From Crocinitomicaceae bacterium (GTDB lineage: Bacteria; Bacteroidota; Bacteroidia; Flavobacteriales_D; Crocinitomicaceae): a stretch of DNA of 64,000 bases. Under the pieces are notes generated by a model. It searched no databases, was not told where the DNA came from, and saw only the letters and a list, made by a program, of their open reading frames with translations. Location: the NCBI GenBank assembly GCA_028689775.1, contig JAQVCM010000009.1, positions 1 to 64,000 of the forward strand. Reading direction: 5' to 3'. This document shows, one piece after another, positions 56,073 through 64,000 of this stretch. Both the position numbers and the translations under genes were made by a program. Each line of letters starts with the position of its first letter. Position 1 is the stretch's first letter.

Positions 56073-56234
56073 TTTAATTTTGTTTTTTTATTGTAAACAG
56101 GTATTTCAATAACGAAACACCTTTTTATCGAATCGTACTTTTAACAGTTCGTGCTTTGCAACAATTATTCCTATTCCTCAAATCCTGACAGAATTTCCGA
56201 ATAGAAAACAACTTTTCAGCTTGTACCCTTTTCC

Positions 56235-59200
56235 TTAGAAATTACGCGTCAGATTAGCATTCGAAGTTTCCTTTTGCCAAATGTATTCCGTGGAAGGTTC
56301 GCCGTTTCGTGAGTACGTAATTGCGTTTAATGTTTGGGTACGAACATACACTTCTCCATATCCATTTTTAACCACAATTCTTCGCGTTATGAAAGCAGTT
56401 GGCAACCCATCATTTCCATTTTTCTGGAAGGTTTCTTGAGAAACACCTTCTGGATAATTCGCACCAATTTCATTGGCAACTTTCGCACTAAAAACCATTT
56501 TTTTATTGGCAATATCTTCGACAAATTTTCTAGCATCGTAGTTTTTCTTAACCTGACCTTCTTCTACTTTGGTTTGTCGTTCACTATCGGTATTGGTACT
56601 ATTTTTCATAATTGCCTGATTCTTCTCAGGTGCCTTGCTTCCTTCCTCTTTTATTTTCTCTACTTCAATGACGTGATCCGTGATCAACTCTTTTGATTTT
56701 TGTCGAGATGCATCATCATTGCCTTGTCGTTGCGCTGTGATTTCAGAAACTTCTTTTTGAGTTTGTTGCAATCCAGAAACCTTCAAATCTTGATTTTCTT
56801 GGTATGCTTTGTTCTCCACTTCAATCGATTTCTGTCCAGCCGTTACATCTTGTCGAATTGCGATCGATTTTTCGTAGGTATCTGTTTGTTTTTTAGTCTC
56901 AATTGCTGATAGTTCTGTTTGTTTCAATTTCACCTTATCAACAACTGTTTGACGACTGTCATCACTTTCAACATCTTTCCGTTCTCGAATTAAATTTGCT
57001 TGATCAACTTCGCTTTTGATGTCCATTGATTTAACCATCACTTCCTGACTTCTATCAAAATCATAAGCAGTAAGAGATTTCTGAGCATTTCGAACAGAAT
57101 CTACCACCGAGATACGTTCACCATCATCGTCTGTGTAATTTTCATCAACCACAATCTGAATTCGACCAACTTCCGCTTTGGTTTGCACTTGTTGCTTGTA
57201 AAGATTTTCACTTTTAGTCAATAAATCATCTTGTTCGCTGACTACCGTTTGCTTCACTTTATCGGTATTGCCAGCAAAAGTCTCGTGATTTACTTGGTAT
57301 CTTTCTTCATTTTCAGCAGATTTATCAGTTACATACCGGCGAGCCTCTTGTCCTTCAGCATCCTTAAATCGGTTGTTGTCTGCAAATCGTTGATCAAAAT
57401 CAACCGTTGCAGTACGAACAGAGTCTACTACTTTTTGTCTCCATTCATCTTGACTCAATTCTATCAAAGTCTGAACTTCCATTTTGTTTTTCAATGCGAT
57501 TGAAAGTGCTTGCGTTTCGTTATTTTTGAAATACGCACTTTCACGATTGACCACATCCATTTCATCCTGTTTGTTTTTGAACTCGTCGTTGGAACGATGA
57601 GCACGAAGTTTTGCCGCTCGCTCTAGCAATGCTTGTCCTTCCAACAATGAATTATCAGTTGGGATACCTAAATTTTGCAATTTACCATCTTCAGCAAAAA
57701 CAGGGTTCAACACCCCATCAATTTTTGCCAACTGACTGTGTGGATAAGAATCTCGGTTGTCAATTTCAAGTGCTTTTTGATATGCTTCTTTAGCCCCCTT
57801 GTAATTTGCTTGTTTGAACTTCTTATCTGCATCGTCAATTAATTGTTTGTATTTCACCAAATCATTTTGACCTTTAGCGATATTTTTAGTGCACTTTTCA
57901 AGCTGTTCTAGAACGTACGAATTGTTTGGCATCAATCCATTTGCTTCATCGTATTTCGCTTTCGCTTCTTTCCATTTGGATTGTTCAAACAAATTATCAG
58001 CTTGCGAAACCAATCCGTCAAATTTCAATTTTTCAACTTGTTTGTTTGCCATCAGCGACATTTCTGTCATGATCTTTTGAATCGCAACAATTTTAGTTCC
58101 GATTGTTTTATCTGCTGGCTTCAGAGCTTCTGCTTTTTTGTATTCTTCAATCGCAACTTTGTAGTTTTTATCAGCAACCGCCGCTTCCGCTTTTTTAATG
58201 GTTGTTAAATAGATTTCATCTTCTTGTGTTGACTTTTCTAACAAGGACATTTCTCTTTTAACAGCAGCAATTCCTTCATCTGGCTTCGTTTCGCTTGGAA
58301 GTATTGCTTTCGCATCGTTGTATGCTTGCAACGCATTTTCAAAATCTTTCTTATCAAATGACTCTTTCGCATCGGTCATTTTAGCTTGGTAATCTTTTCG
58401 ATTTTTAATTTGTTTTTCCAGTTCTTTTTGAAGCAAAACTGGTCTTGGATCACTCGGTCTGTTGTCGGCAGCACGTTTAATTAATTCTTCTGCTTTCACA
58501 AAATCTTTTTCATCCATTTTTTGCTGGGCAAAAAGCAACATCTTTTCAAACAAATTATCATCTTCCGAGGTTTTGTTTTTCGACATTTCTTCAGCCTTAC
58601 GCGCTTTTTCTACCGGTTCGATTTCGTTTGGTTTGATTTTGTTTGCCGAATTAAAGTGTTTGATTGCCGCTAAGTAATCTTCTACACCCATCGCATCATT
58701 TCCTTTTTTCAAGGCTTCCGCATATTTGGCTTCAATCAGGGCTTGAGCATCTTGCTCGCGAATCAAGATTTCCAAAGCTTTAATTTTATCTGCAGGTTTT
58801 TTCTCACTTGGTTTTAACAGTTTCGCTGCAGTATATTTTTCAAGCGCTAGTTGGTATTTTTTATTTTCTTCCAAAGAAGCTGCCGCACTCATCAATTCGG
58901 TGTACGCTAGATCATCTTTATTCACCAATTTCGAATCAATTTCAGTCTGAATTTCCTTAATTTTCGTTGCTGGTTCTGTTTTCGTATTGTCAATTCCTTG
59001 CGCTTTCTTGTATTCTGTAATCGCTTCTTCGAGCTTGCCAGAAGTTCGAAGTGCATTCGCAGCAGTCATCGATGCTGTGAATTTTTCTTCTTTCTCTTTT
59101 GCAGAATTGTTTGCAGCAAGAGATGCGGCCAAAGCAGAAATCTCTGTTTCGACTTCCTTGATTTTCGTTGCTGGTTCTGTTTTCGTATTGTCGATTCCTT

Positions 59201-62200
59201 GCGCTTTCTTATATTCTGTAATCGCTTCTTCGAGCTTGCCAGAAGTTCGAAGTGCGCTTGCTGCAGTCATCGAAGCATTGAACTTTTCCTCTTTCTCTTT
59301 TGCAGAATTGTTTGCAGCTAAAGTAGCGGCCAAAGCTGAAATTTCTGTTTCGACTTCCTTGATTTTCGTTGCTGGTTCTGTTTTCGTATTGTCAATTCCC
59401 TGCGCTTTCTTATATTCTGCAATTGCTTCTTCGAGCTTGCCAGAGGTTCGAAGTGCATTCGCAGCAGTCATCGAAGCATTGAACTTTTCCTCTTTCTCTT
59501 TTGCAGAATTGTTTGCAGCCAAAGATGCAGCCAAAGCTGAAATTTCCGTTTCGACTTCCTTGATTTTCGTTGCTGGTTCTGTTTTCGTATTGTCGATTCC
59601 TTGCGCTTTCTTATATTCTGTAATCGCTTCTTCGAGCTTGCCAGATTCACGAAGTCCATTCGCAGCCAACATCGAAGCGTTGAATTTCTCTTCGATTTCT
59701 TTAGCAGAATTGTTTGCAGCCAAAGATGCAGCCAAAGCAGCTATCTCCGTTTCGACTTCCTTGATTTTCGTTGCTGGTTCTGTTTTCGTATTGTCGATTC
59801 CCTGTGCTTTCTTATATTCTGTAATCGCTTCTTCGAGCTTGCCAGAAGTTCGAAGTGCGCTTGCTGCAGTCATCGAAGCGTTGAATTTCTCTTCAATTTC
59901 CTTCGCTGATTTCGATGCAGCCAAAGCAGAAATCTCTGTTTCAACTTCCTTGATTTTTGTTGCAGGTTCAGTTTTCGTTTTATCGATTCCTTGTGCTTTC
60001 TTGTACTCCGTAATCGCTTCTTCTAACTTACCTGCTTCACGAAGTCCATTCGCAGCCAACATCGAAGCGTTGAATTTCTCTTCAATTTCCTTCGCTGATT
60101 TGGATGCAGCCAAAGCAGAAATTTCCGTTTCAACTTCTTTGATTTTCGTCGCTGGTTCAGTTTTCGTTTTATCGATTCCCTGTGCTTTCTTGTACTCCGT
60201 AATCGCTTCTTCTAACTTACCTGCTTCACGAAGTCCATTCGCCGCCAACATCGAAGCGTTGAATTTCTCTTCAATTTCCTTCGCTGATTTGGATGCAGCC
60301 AAAGCAGAAATCTCTGTTTCAACCTCCTTGATTTTTGTTGCAGGTTCAGTTTTCGTTTTATCGATTCCCTGTGCTTTCTTGTACTCCGTAATCGCTTCTT
60401 CTAACTTACCTGCTTCACGAAGTCCATTCGCAGCCAACATCGAAGCGTTGAATTTCTCTTCGATTTCCTTCGCTGATTTCGATGCAGCCAAAGCAGAAAT
60501 CTCTGTTTCAACTTCCTTGATTTTTGTTGCAGGTTCAGTTTTCGTTTTATCGATTCCTTGTGCTTTCTTGTATTCCGCAATTGCTTCTTCTAGTTTTCCA
60601 GATTCACGAAGTACTTTCGCTGCAGCCATCGAAGCATTGAATTGTTCTTCTTTTTCTTTAGCAGATTTCGATGCAGCTAACGTAGAAATTTCCGTTTCAA
60701 CTTCTTTGATTTTTGTTGCTGGTTCAGTTTTCGTTTTATCGATTCCCTGTGCTTTCTTGTACTCCGTAATCGCTTCTTCTAACTTACCAGATTCACGAAG
60801 TCCATTCGCAGCCAACATCGAAGCGTTGAATTGTTCTTCTTTTTCTTTCGCAGACTTATTGGCTAAAATCTTTTCATCAATTGCTTTGATTTTATCTTTT
60901 GGCAATTGAGCCGTTTCATCAAGTTTATTTGCTTCCGTGAATTTCGCTTTTGCTTCTTCCAATTTGTTGGCTAACAAGAACGTTTCCCCTTCTTTCATCG
61001 CCAAATCAAAACTCGCTTTTTGTTCTTTTTGATTTTTAAGTTTGGCCGAAGCAGTTTCTGCGTCCGTTTTCTTCTGCTCCACTTCTGGACTTGCCTTCAA
61101 CTCCAATGCCGCTTTATATTTTGCAATGGCATCTTCGTACTTCAATCCTTTGGCAGCCAAATCTCCTTCATCCACTAACTTTTTAAAATTAGCTTCTAGT
61201 GCAGCTTTATTTTTGGCTTCGTCGATTTTCAATTGAACTGCAATTAATTTCTCAATTGCAATTGCATTCTTATCCTCTAATTTCTTGACTTCTGTATATT
61301 TCACCTTCGCCTCTTCCCACTTTTCAGTCGAAAACAACTTATTTCCATCGGCAAGCAATTGATCAATTTGTGTTTTCAAGGCTTTCGCTTTCTCCAAAGC
61401 TTCCAACTTGGTTTTGATGATGTCATTTTGTCCTTTTGCATACGTCGAAGCCGATTCAACTGCTAATGCTTCATCGTATTTCACTTTCGCTTCTTCCCAT
61501 TTTTCAGCTTTAAACAATTGATCACCGGCAGCAATCGCAGCATCAAACGTTTTTTTCTTTTCAATTGCCCCTTTCGCAGCATCTAAAAATGCCAAAACTT
61601 CGTTTTTCTTTTTAGTCGCTTCAGCATCACCAGGTTTTGCTTTCAATGCCAAATCGTATTGATCACGAGCAGCTTGATAACTTTTCTGTTTCAACAAAGC
61701 TTCGCCCGTCGACATCGCAGCGGTATAAGCCCCTTCGTTTGCTTTATCTCTTTTTTCCTTTTGAATTAAATCCATTAAGGCATCAATTTCATCCAAAGCA
61801 AATTGATCATTTCGCTTTGCTACCAACGCTTCTTCGTATTTATCGATCGCCAATTGATACTTTTTCTGTCCTTTCAACGTTTTGGCAGCCTGAATTAAAT
61901 TATCATAAGCACCACCAGCAACATCGCCATCGATTTGAGAAATTTTATCGGCTTTCACCAATTTATCCATGTCCTCCATGCGTTTGATGGAAAGTTTATC
62001 ACCTGGTTTAAAGTACTGTGCTTGTTCAAATTTAGTTCGTGCATCAAGATAATTCTGAGCGGTTGCAGCAGCTTCCCCTTCTTTCATTTTATTCTGATAC
62101 TGAACCTCATTATTTCCAACCGTTTTATCTGCTTGCGCAATCACTTCAGTAACTTTCTTTTCCATCTTGTCAGCAGTTGCCTTGTTGTAGGCAAGCGAAG

Positions 62201-62618
62201 TTGACTTTCCATCAAAAGAAAAATCAGTAATTGCATTGGATTCGATGAAGCTATAATCCACGTTATTGGTTCTGTCAAATAAAGAAATCGACGTTTTAAC
62301 GAATGGTTCAGAAGCACCTTGAAGCAGTTCGATGTCGATGTTTTGTGAGTTTACATTGAAAAAGCGGGTAACTTTTCCTTGTTTTGAAAATTCAACTTTA
62401 TACACTTTCCCAGCAGGAACCTTGAGTGCAACTTTTCCATTGGAAGCAGAACTTGCAGAACTAACTAATTTTGTTCCATCAAAAACTTTCATCAATACGC
62501 CTGCCTCTTTTTTATTTGACTTGAGGTCCGTTACAATGACGTCAATCTCTAATTGCAACTGCGCAAAAGTTGTTGTTGAGAATAATAAAATGAATAGAAA
62601 AAGTAATTTGTGCTTCAT
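56235..62618 (-). CDS. giant secreted TPR-like repeat protein (2,127 residues)
   Basis: From ATG 62618 the protein has a clear signal peptide (MKHKLLFLFILLFSTTTFAQ). Residues about 20-100 resemble a carboxypeptidase-regulatory/CnaB-like beta domain. From about 150 to 1500 the protein is built of helix pairs of TPR-like type (EEAKVKYDEAL, AIAEYKKA..), including ten highly similar 63-67-residue repeats (about 580-1230). A later part (about 1550-2050) is highly charged helix or coiled coil with repeated VVDSVR- and QTVV-type segments, and the C-terminus is a short beta-rich domain (GYGEVYVRTQTLNAITYS). The frame is open to 62663, but the signal peptide fixes the start. A surface filament or envelope scaffold role is plausible but unproven. 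Confidence 0.85.
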   Translation of the reverse strand: MKHKLLFLFILLFSTTTFAQLQLEIDVIVTDLKSNKKEAGVLMKVFDGTKLVSSASSASNGKVALKVPAGKVYKVEFSKQGKVTRFFNVNSQNIDIELLQGASEPFVKTSISLFDRTNNVDYSFIESNAITDFSFDGKSTSLAYNKATADKMEKKVTEVIAQADKTVGNNEVQYQNKMKEGEAAATAQNYLDARTKFEQAQYFKPGDKLSIKRMEDMDKLVKADKISQIDGDVAGGAYDNLIQAAKTLKGQKKYQLAIDKYEEALVAKRNDQFALDEIDALMDLIQKEKRDKANEGAYTAAMSTGEALLKQKSYQAARDQYDLALKAKPGDAEATKKKNEVLAFLDAAKGAIEKKKTFDAAIAAGDQLFKAEKWEEAKVKYDEALAVESASTYAKGQNDIIKTKLEALEKAKALKTQIDQLLADGNKLFSTEKWEEAKVKYTEVKKLEDKNAIAIEKLIAVQLKIDEAKNKAALEANFKKLVDEGDLAAKGLKYEDAIAKYKAALELKASPEVEQKKTDAETASAKLKNQKEQKASFDLAMKEGETFLLANKLEEAKAKFTEANKLDETAQLPKDKIKAIDEKILANKSAKEKEEQFNASMLAANGLRESGKLEEAITEYKKAQGIDKTKTEPATKIKEVETEISTLAASKSAKEKEEQFNASMAAAKVLRESGKLEEAIAEYKKAQGIDKTKTEPATKIKEVETEISALAASKSAKEIEEKFNASMLAANGLREAGKLEEAITEYKKAQGIDKTKTEPATKIKEVETEISALAASKSAKEIEEKFNASMLAANGLREAGKLEEAITEYKKAQGIDKTKTEPATKIKEVETEISALAASKSAKEIEEKFNASMLAANGLREAGKLEEAITEYKKAQGIDKTKTEPATKIKEVETEISALAASKSAKEIEEKFNASMTAASALRTSGKLEEAITEYKKAQGIDNTKTEPATKIKEVETEIAALAASLAANNSAKEIEEKFNASMLAANGLRESGKLEEAITEYKKAQGIDNTKTEPATKIKEVETEISALAASLAANNSAKEKEEKFNASMTAANALRTSGKLEEAIAEYKKAQGIDNTKTEPATKIKEVETEISALAATLAANNSAKEKEEKFNASMTAASALRTSGKLEEAITEYKKAQGIDNTKTEPATKIKEVETEISALAASLAANNSAKEKEEKFTASMTAANALRTSGKLEEAITEYKKAQGIDNTKTEPATKIKEIQTEIDSKLVNKDDLAYTELMSAAASLEENKKYQLALEKYTAAKLLKPSEKKPADKIKALEILIREQDAQALIEAKYAEALKKGNDAMGVEDYLAAIKHFNSANKIKPNEIEPVEKARKAEEMSKNKTSEDDNLFEKMLLFAQQKMDEKDFVKAEELIKRAADNRPSDPRPVLLQKELEKQIKNRKDYQAKMTDAKESFDKKDFENALQAYNDAKAILPSETKPDEGIAAVKREMSLLEKSTQEDEIYLTTIKKAEAAVADKNYKVAIEEYKKAEALKPADKTIGTKIVAIQKIMTEMSLMANKQVEKLKFDGLVSQADNLFEQSKWKEAKAKYDEANGLMPNNSYVLEQLEKCTKNIAKGQNDLVKYKQLIDDADKKFKQANYKGAKEAYQKALEIDNRDSYPHSQLAKIDGVLNPVFAEDGKLQNLGIPTDNSLLEGQALLERAAKLRAHRSNDEFKNKQDEMDVVNRESAYFKNNETQALSIALKNKMEVQTLIELSQDEWRQKVVDSVRTATVDFDQRFADNNRFKDAEGQEARRYVTDKSAENEERYQVNHETFAGNTDKVKQTVVSEQDDLLTKSENLYKQQVQTKAEVGRIQIVVDENYTDDDGERISVVDSVRNAQKSLTAYDFDRSQEVMVKSMDIKSEVDQANLIRERKDVESDDSRQTVVDKVKLKQTELSAIETKKQTDTYEKSIAIRQDVTAGQKSIEVENKAYQENQDLKVSGLQQTQKEVSEITAQRQGNDDASRQKSKELITDHVIEVEKIKEEGSKAPEKNQAIMKNSTNTDSERQTKVEEGQVKKNYDARKFVEDIANKKMVFSAKVANEIGANYPEGVSQETFQKNGNDGLPTAFITRRIVVKNGYGEVYVRTQTLNAITYSRNGEPSTEYIWQKETSNANLTRNF
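58937..60854 (-). repeat. ten tandem 189/201-bp coding repeats
   Basis: Each unit encodes SAKExEE.FNASM.AAN.LR..GKLEEAI.EY and then AQGID(K/N)TKTEPATKIKE. Five units are 63 residues (ending ..ALAASK) and the others up to 67 residues (ending ..LAANN). Three adjacent units (about 60000-60600) are nearly identical in DNA, a sign of recent amplification. Confidence 0.9.
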
Positions 62619-63041
62619 ATCGTTATTTGAAAAACGTTCATTTCGTAAAGAGTTACAAAACAATGTTTAGTTCTTTTAAAAAATTTAAAACAAATATCGG
62701 AAAATTCGGCAAACTACCACACTATTTATACGCTAAAATTGATTCTAAAACAGAAAAAAAATACTTTATAATGGTCAGCTGTATAATTCTTCAATTTATT
62801 GTCTAAAAATGAACTTTAAAACTTGGAAACAAAGCATCCTTAAAAACTAAAATCCAGCTGTAATTTAGTTTCAGATAATGCATAATCGAACCGTTGTTGA
62901 TCACTTCCAGAATATGAAAAGACGGAATAAAAAACAGCATCAAAAGCAGAAAAAACAAATTTTCAGGATTAAACAGTTTAAAAGCAAACACATTCATCGC
63001 GACTAAAATTTTAAAATTATATTTGTAAAAAATTAAACAAC
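62619..63041. other. 423-bp divergent intergenic region
   Basis: It separates the giant repeat protein (minus) from the dehydrogenase (plus). A 64-codon minus-strand frame (62803-62997) is hydrophobic but unconvincing. The plus-strand -7 box lies at 63018. Nothing else was recognised. Confidence 0.45.
63018..63025 (+). promoter_or_regulatory. -7 element of the hydroxyacyl-CoA dehydrogenase gene
   Basis: TATATTTG matches TAnnTTTG exactly and lies 16 nt before ATG 63042. No TTG was found at the expected spacing. Confidence 0.5.
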
Positions 63042-63932
63042 ATGAAAAACGTAGCAGTTATTGGCGCAGGCACAATGGGAAATGGAATTGCACATACTTT
63101 TGCGCAATTTGGATACCAAGTTTCCTTGATTGATGTGGCACAAACATCTTTGGACAAAGGAATGGCAACCATTACTAAAAACTTGGACAGACAAGTTTCT
63201 AAAGAAGTGATTAGCGAACAACAAAAACAAGAAACCCTGAATAACATTACCACTTTTACATCCATTACAGAAGGCGTTAAAGGTGTTGAATTGGTCGTTG
63301 AAGCAGCAACAGAAAACATCGATTTGAAATTGAATATTTTCAAAGAATTAAGTGCGCTTACTCCAGAAAATGTCATCTTAGCTTCGAACACCTCTTCAAT
63401 CTCCATCACGAAAATAGCTTCTGTTACCAATCGTCCTGAAAAAGTAATCGGAATGCACTTTATGAATCCCGTTCCAGTGATGAAGTTAGTTGAAATTATT
63501 CGCGGATATTCAACCACGGATGAAGTAACCAATACCATCATGGAAATCTCTAAAAAACTGAATAAAATTCCAGTTGAAGTGAATGACTATCCAGGATTTG
63601 TTGCCAACCGAATTTTGATGCCGATGATCAACGAAGCAATTTATACTTTGTATGAAGGAGTTGCTGGTGTTGAGGAGATTGACACCGTAATGAAACTAGG
63701 AATGGCGCATCCAATGGGTCCGTTACAGCTAGCAGACTTTATAGGTTTGGACGTTTGTTTGGCGATTTTAGAAGTGCTTCACAACGGATTTGGAAACCCT
63801 AAATATGCACCTTGTCCATTGCTTGTAAACATGGTAACAGCCAACAAAAAAGGAGTTAAAACAGGTGAAGGATTCTACAGTTGGGGTCACGGAACAAAAG
63901 ATTTAATTATCGCTCCAAATTTCAAGAAATAA
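63042..63932 (+). CDS. 3-hydroxybutyryl-CoA dehydrogenase
   Basis: It oxidises or forms 3-hydroxyacyl-CoA with NAD(P). The 296-residue protein has the Rossmann GxGxMG as GAGTMGNGIA, ASNTSSISI, catalytic-region GMHFMNPVPVMKLVEII and the C-terminal dimer domain with DYPGFVANRILMPMINEA and MGPLQLADFIGLD. Length is typical of the single-domain family (Hbd/FadB2-like). Together with the carboxylase at 12302 it fits fatty or branched-chain acid catabolism. The gene is complete, ending 68 nt before the window edge. Confidence 0.95.
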   Translation: MKNVAVIGAGTMGNGIAHTFAQFGYQVSLIDVAQTSLDKGMATITKNLDRQVSKEVISEQQKQETLNNITTFTSITEGVKGVELVVEAATENIDLKLNIFKELSALTPENVILASNTSSISITKIASVTNRPEKVIGMHFMNPVPVMKLVEIIRGYSTTDEVTNTIMEISKKLNKIPVEVNDYPGFVANRILMPMINEAIYTLYEGVAGVEEIDTVMKLGMAHPMGPLQLADFIGLDVCLAILEVLHNGFGNPKYAPCPLLVNMVTANKKGVKTGEGFYSWGHGTKDLIIAPNFKK

Positions 63933-64000
63933 AGTAGATTAACAGAGATTACATTGGGTTTTTCAAAACCTATTTTTCACAGGTCTTTAATTTATTTTTT

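Noticed and set aside
58987..60909. 640-codon antisense frame across the giant repeat gene
   Set aside because: Its periodicity mirrors the sense repeats, and there is no promoter or signal peptide. It is treated as a shadow, though noted in the findings.
62803..62997. 64-codon hydrophobic minus-strand frame
   Set aside because: It has no promoter or family match, and the hydrophobicity is common in AT-rich intergenic frames.

Overview
The window looks like chromosome of a low-GC member of the Bacteroidota, most likely Flavobacteriales and close to Fluviicola/Crocinitomicaceae (the family placement is inference). Supporting signs are many lipoproteins with SC/AC lipoboxes, a secreted protein with a type IX secretion (T9SS) type B C-terminal domain, a TamL-type barrel lipoprotein, a giant TPR-like surface protein, and promoters of the Bacteroidota type (TTG/TTTG about 18 nt before TAnnTTTG), for example at 7872, 31287 and 46277. 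No rRNA, tRNA or CRISPR array was recognised.

Bases 1-9.7 kb are accessory. They hold a gene tail, a YARHG-domain protein whose start abuts a perfect hairpin, a type IIG-like restriction-modification enzyme, a five-helix membrane protein with a lysozyme/SLT-like C-terminal domain, a clipped HNH endonuclease gene, a small membrane protein whose 3' end is supplied by a 209-bp palindromic element, and a WG-repeat protein. 9.7-24 kb carries an M13 peptidase lipoprotein, ElaA and an acyl-CoA carboxylase beta subunit in one minus-strand run. A secreted tail-fibre-like protein follows, with a 1.03-kb direct duplication that copied a lipoprotein gene together with the last 28 codons of its neighbour. 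Then come a cold-shock protein, a barrel protein, a cupin, a beta-propeller lipoprotein and a T9SS cargo.

24-44 kb is mostly core: valS, an rRNA methyltransferase, tamL, a CNNM/CorC protein, a WD40 protein, a phosphosulfolactate synthase next to a TPR protein, typA, a DEAD-box helicase, methyltransferase and acetyltransferase genes, an alpha/beta hydrolase, dgkA and a CDF transporter. At 44.5-45.4 kb a single-copy Y1 (RAYT/IS200-like) transposase lies between two perfect palindromes of 52 and 54 bp that share a 26-bp core. The right palindrome grows out of a degenerate 18-bp tandem array.

45.6-64 kb contains a thioredoxin-fold protein, pyrG-yidC, a lipoprotein and a DUF4268 protein, then a tight minus-strand run mutL-rhomboid-rhomboid-EEP hydrolase. 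It ends with a 2,127-residue secreted protein containing ten near-identical 63-67-residue repeats and a 3-hydroxybutyryl-CoA dehydrogenase. The most system-like candidates are the restriction enzyme/lysozyme-like membrane protein pair (2.1-5.7 kb) and the transposase-palindrome-array locus (44.5-45.4 kb).
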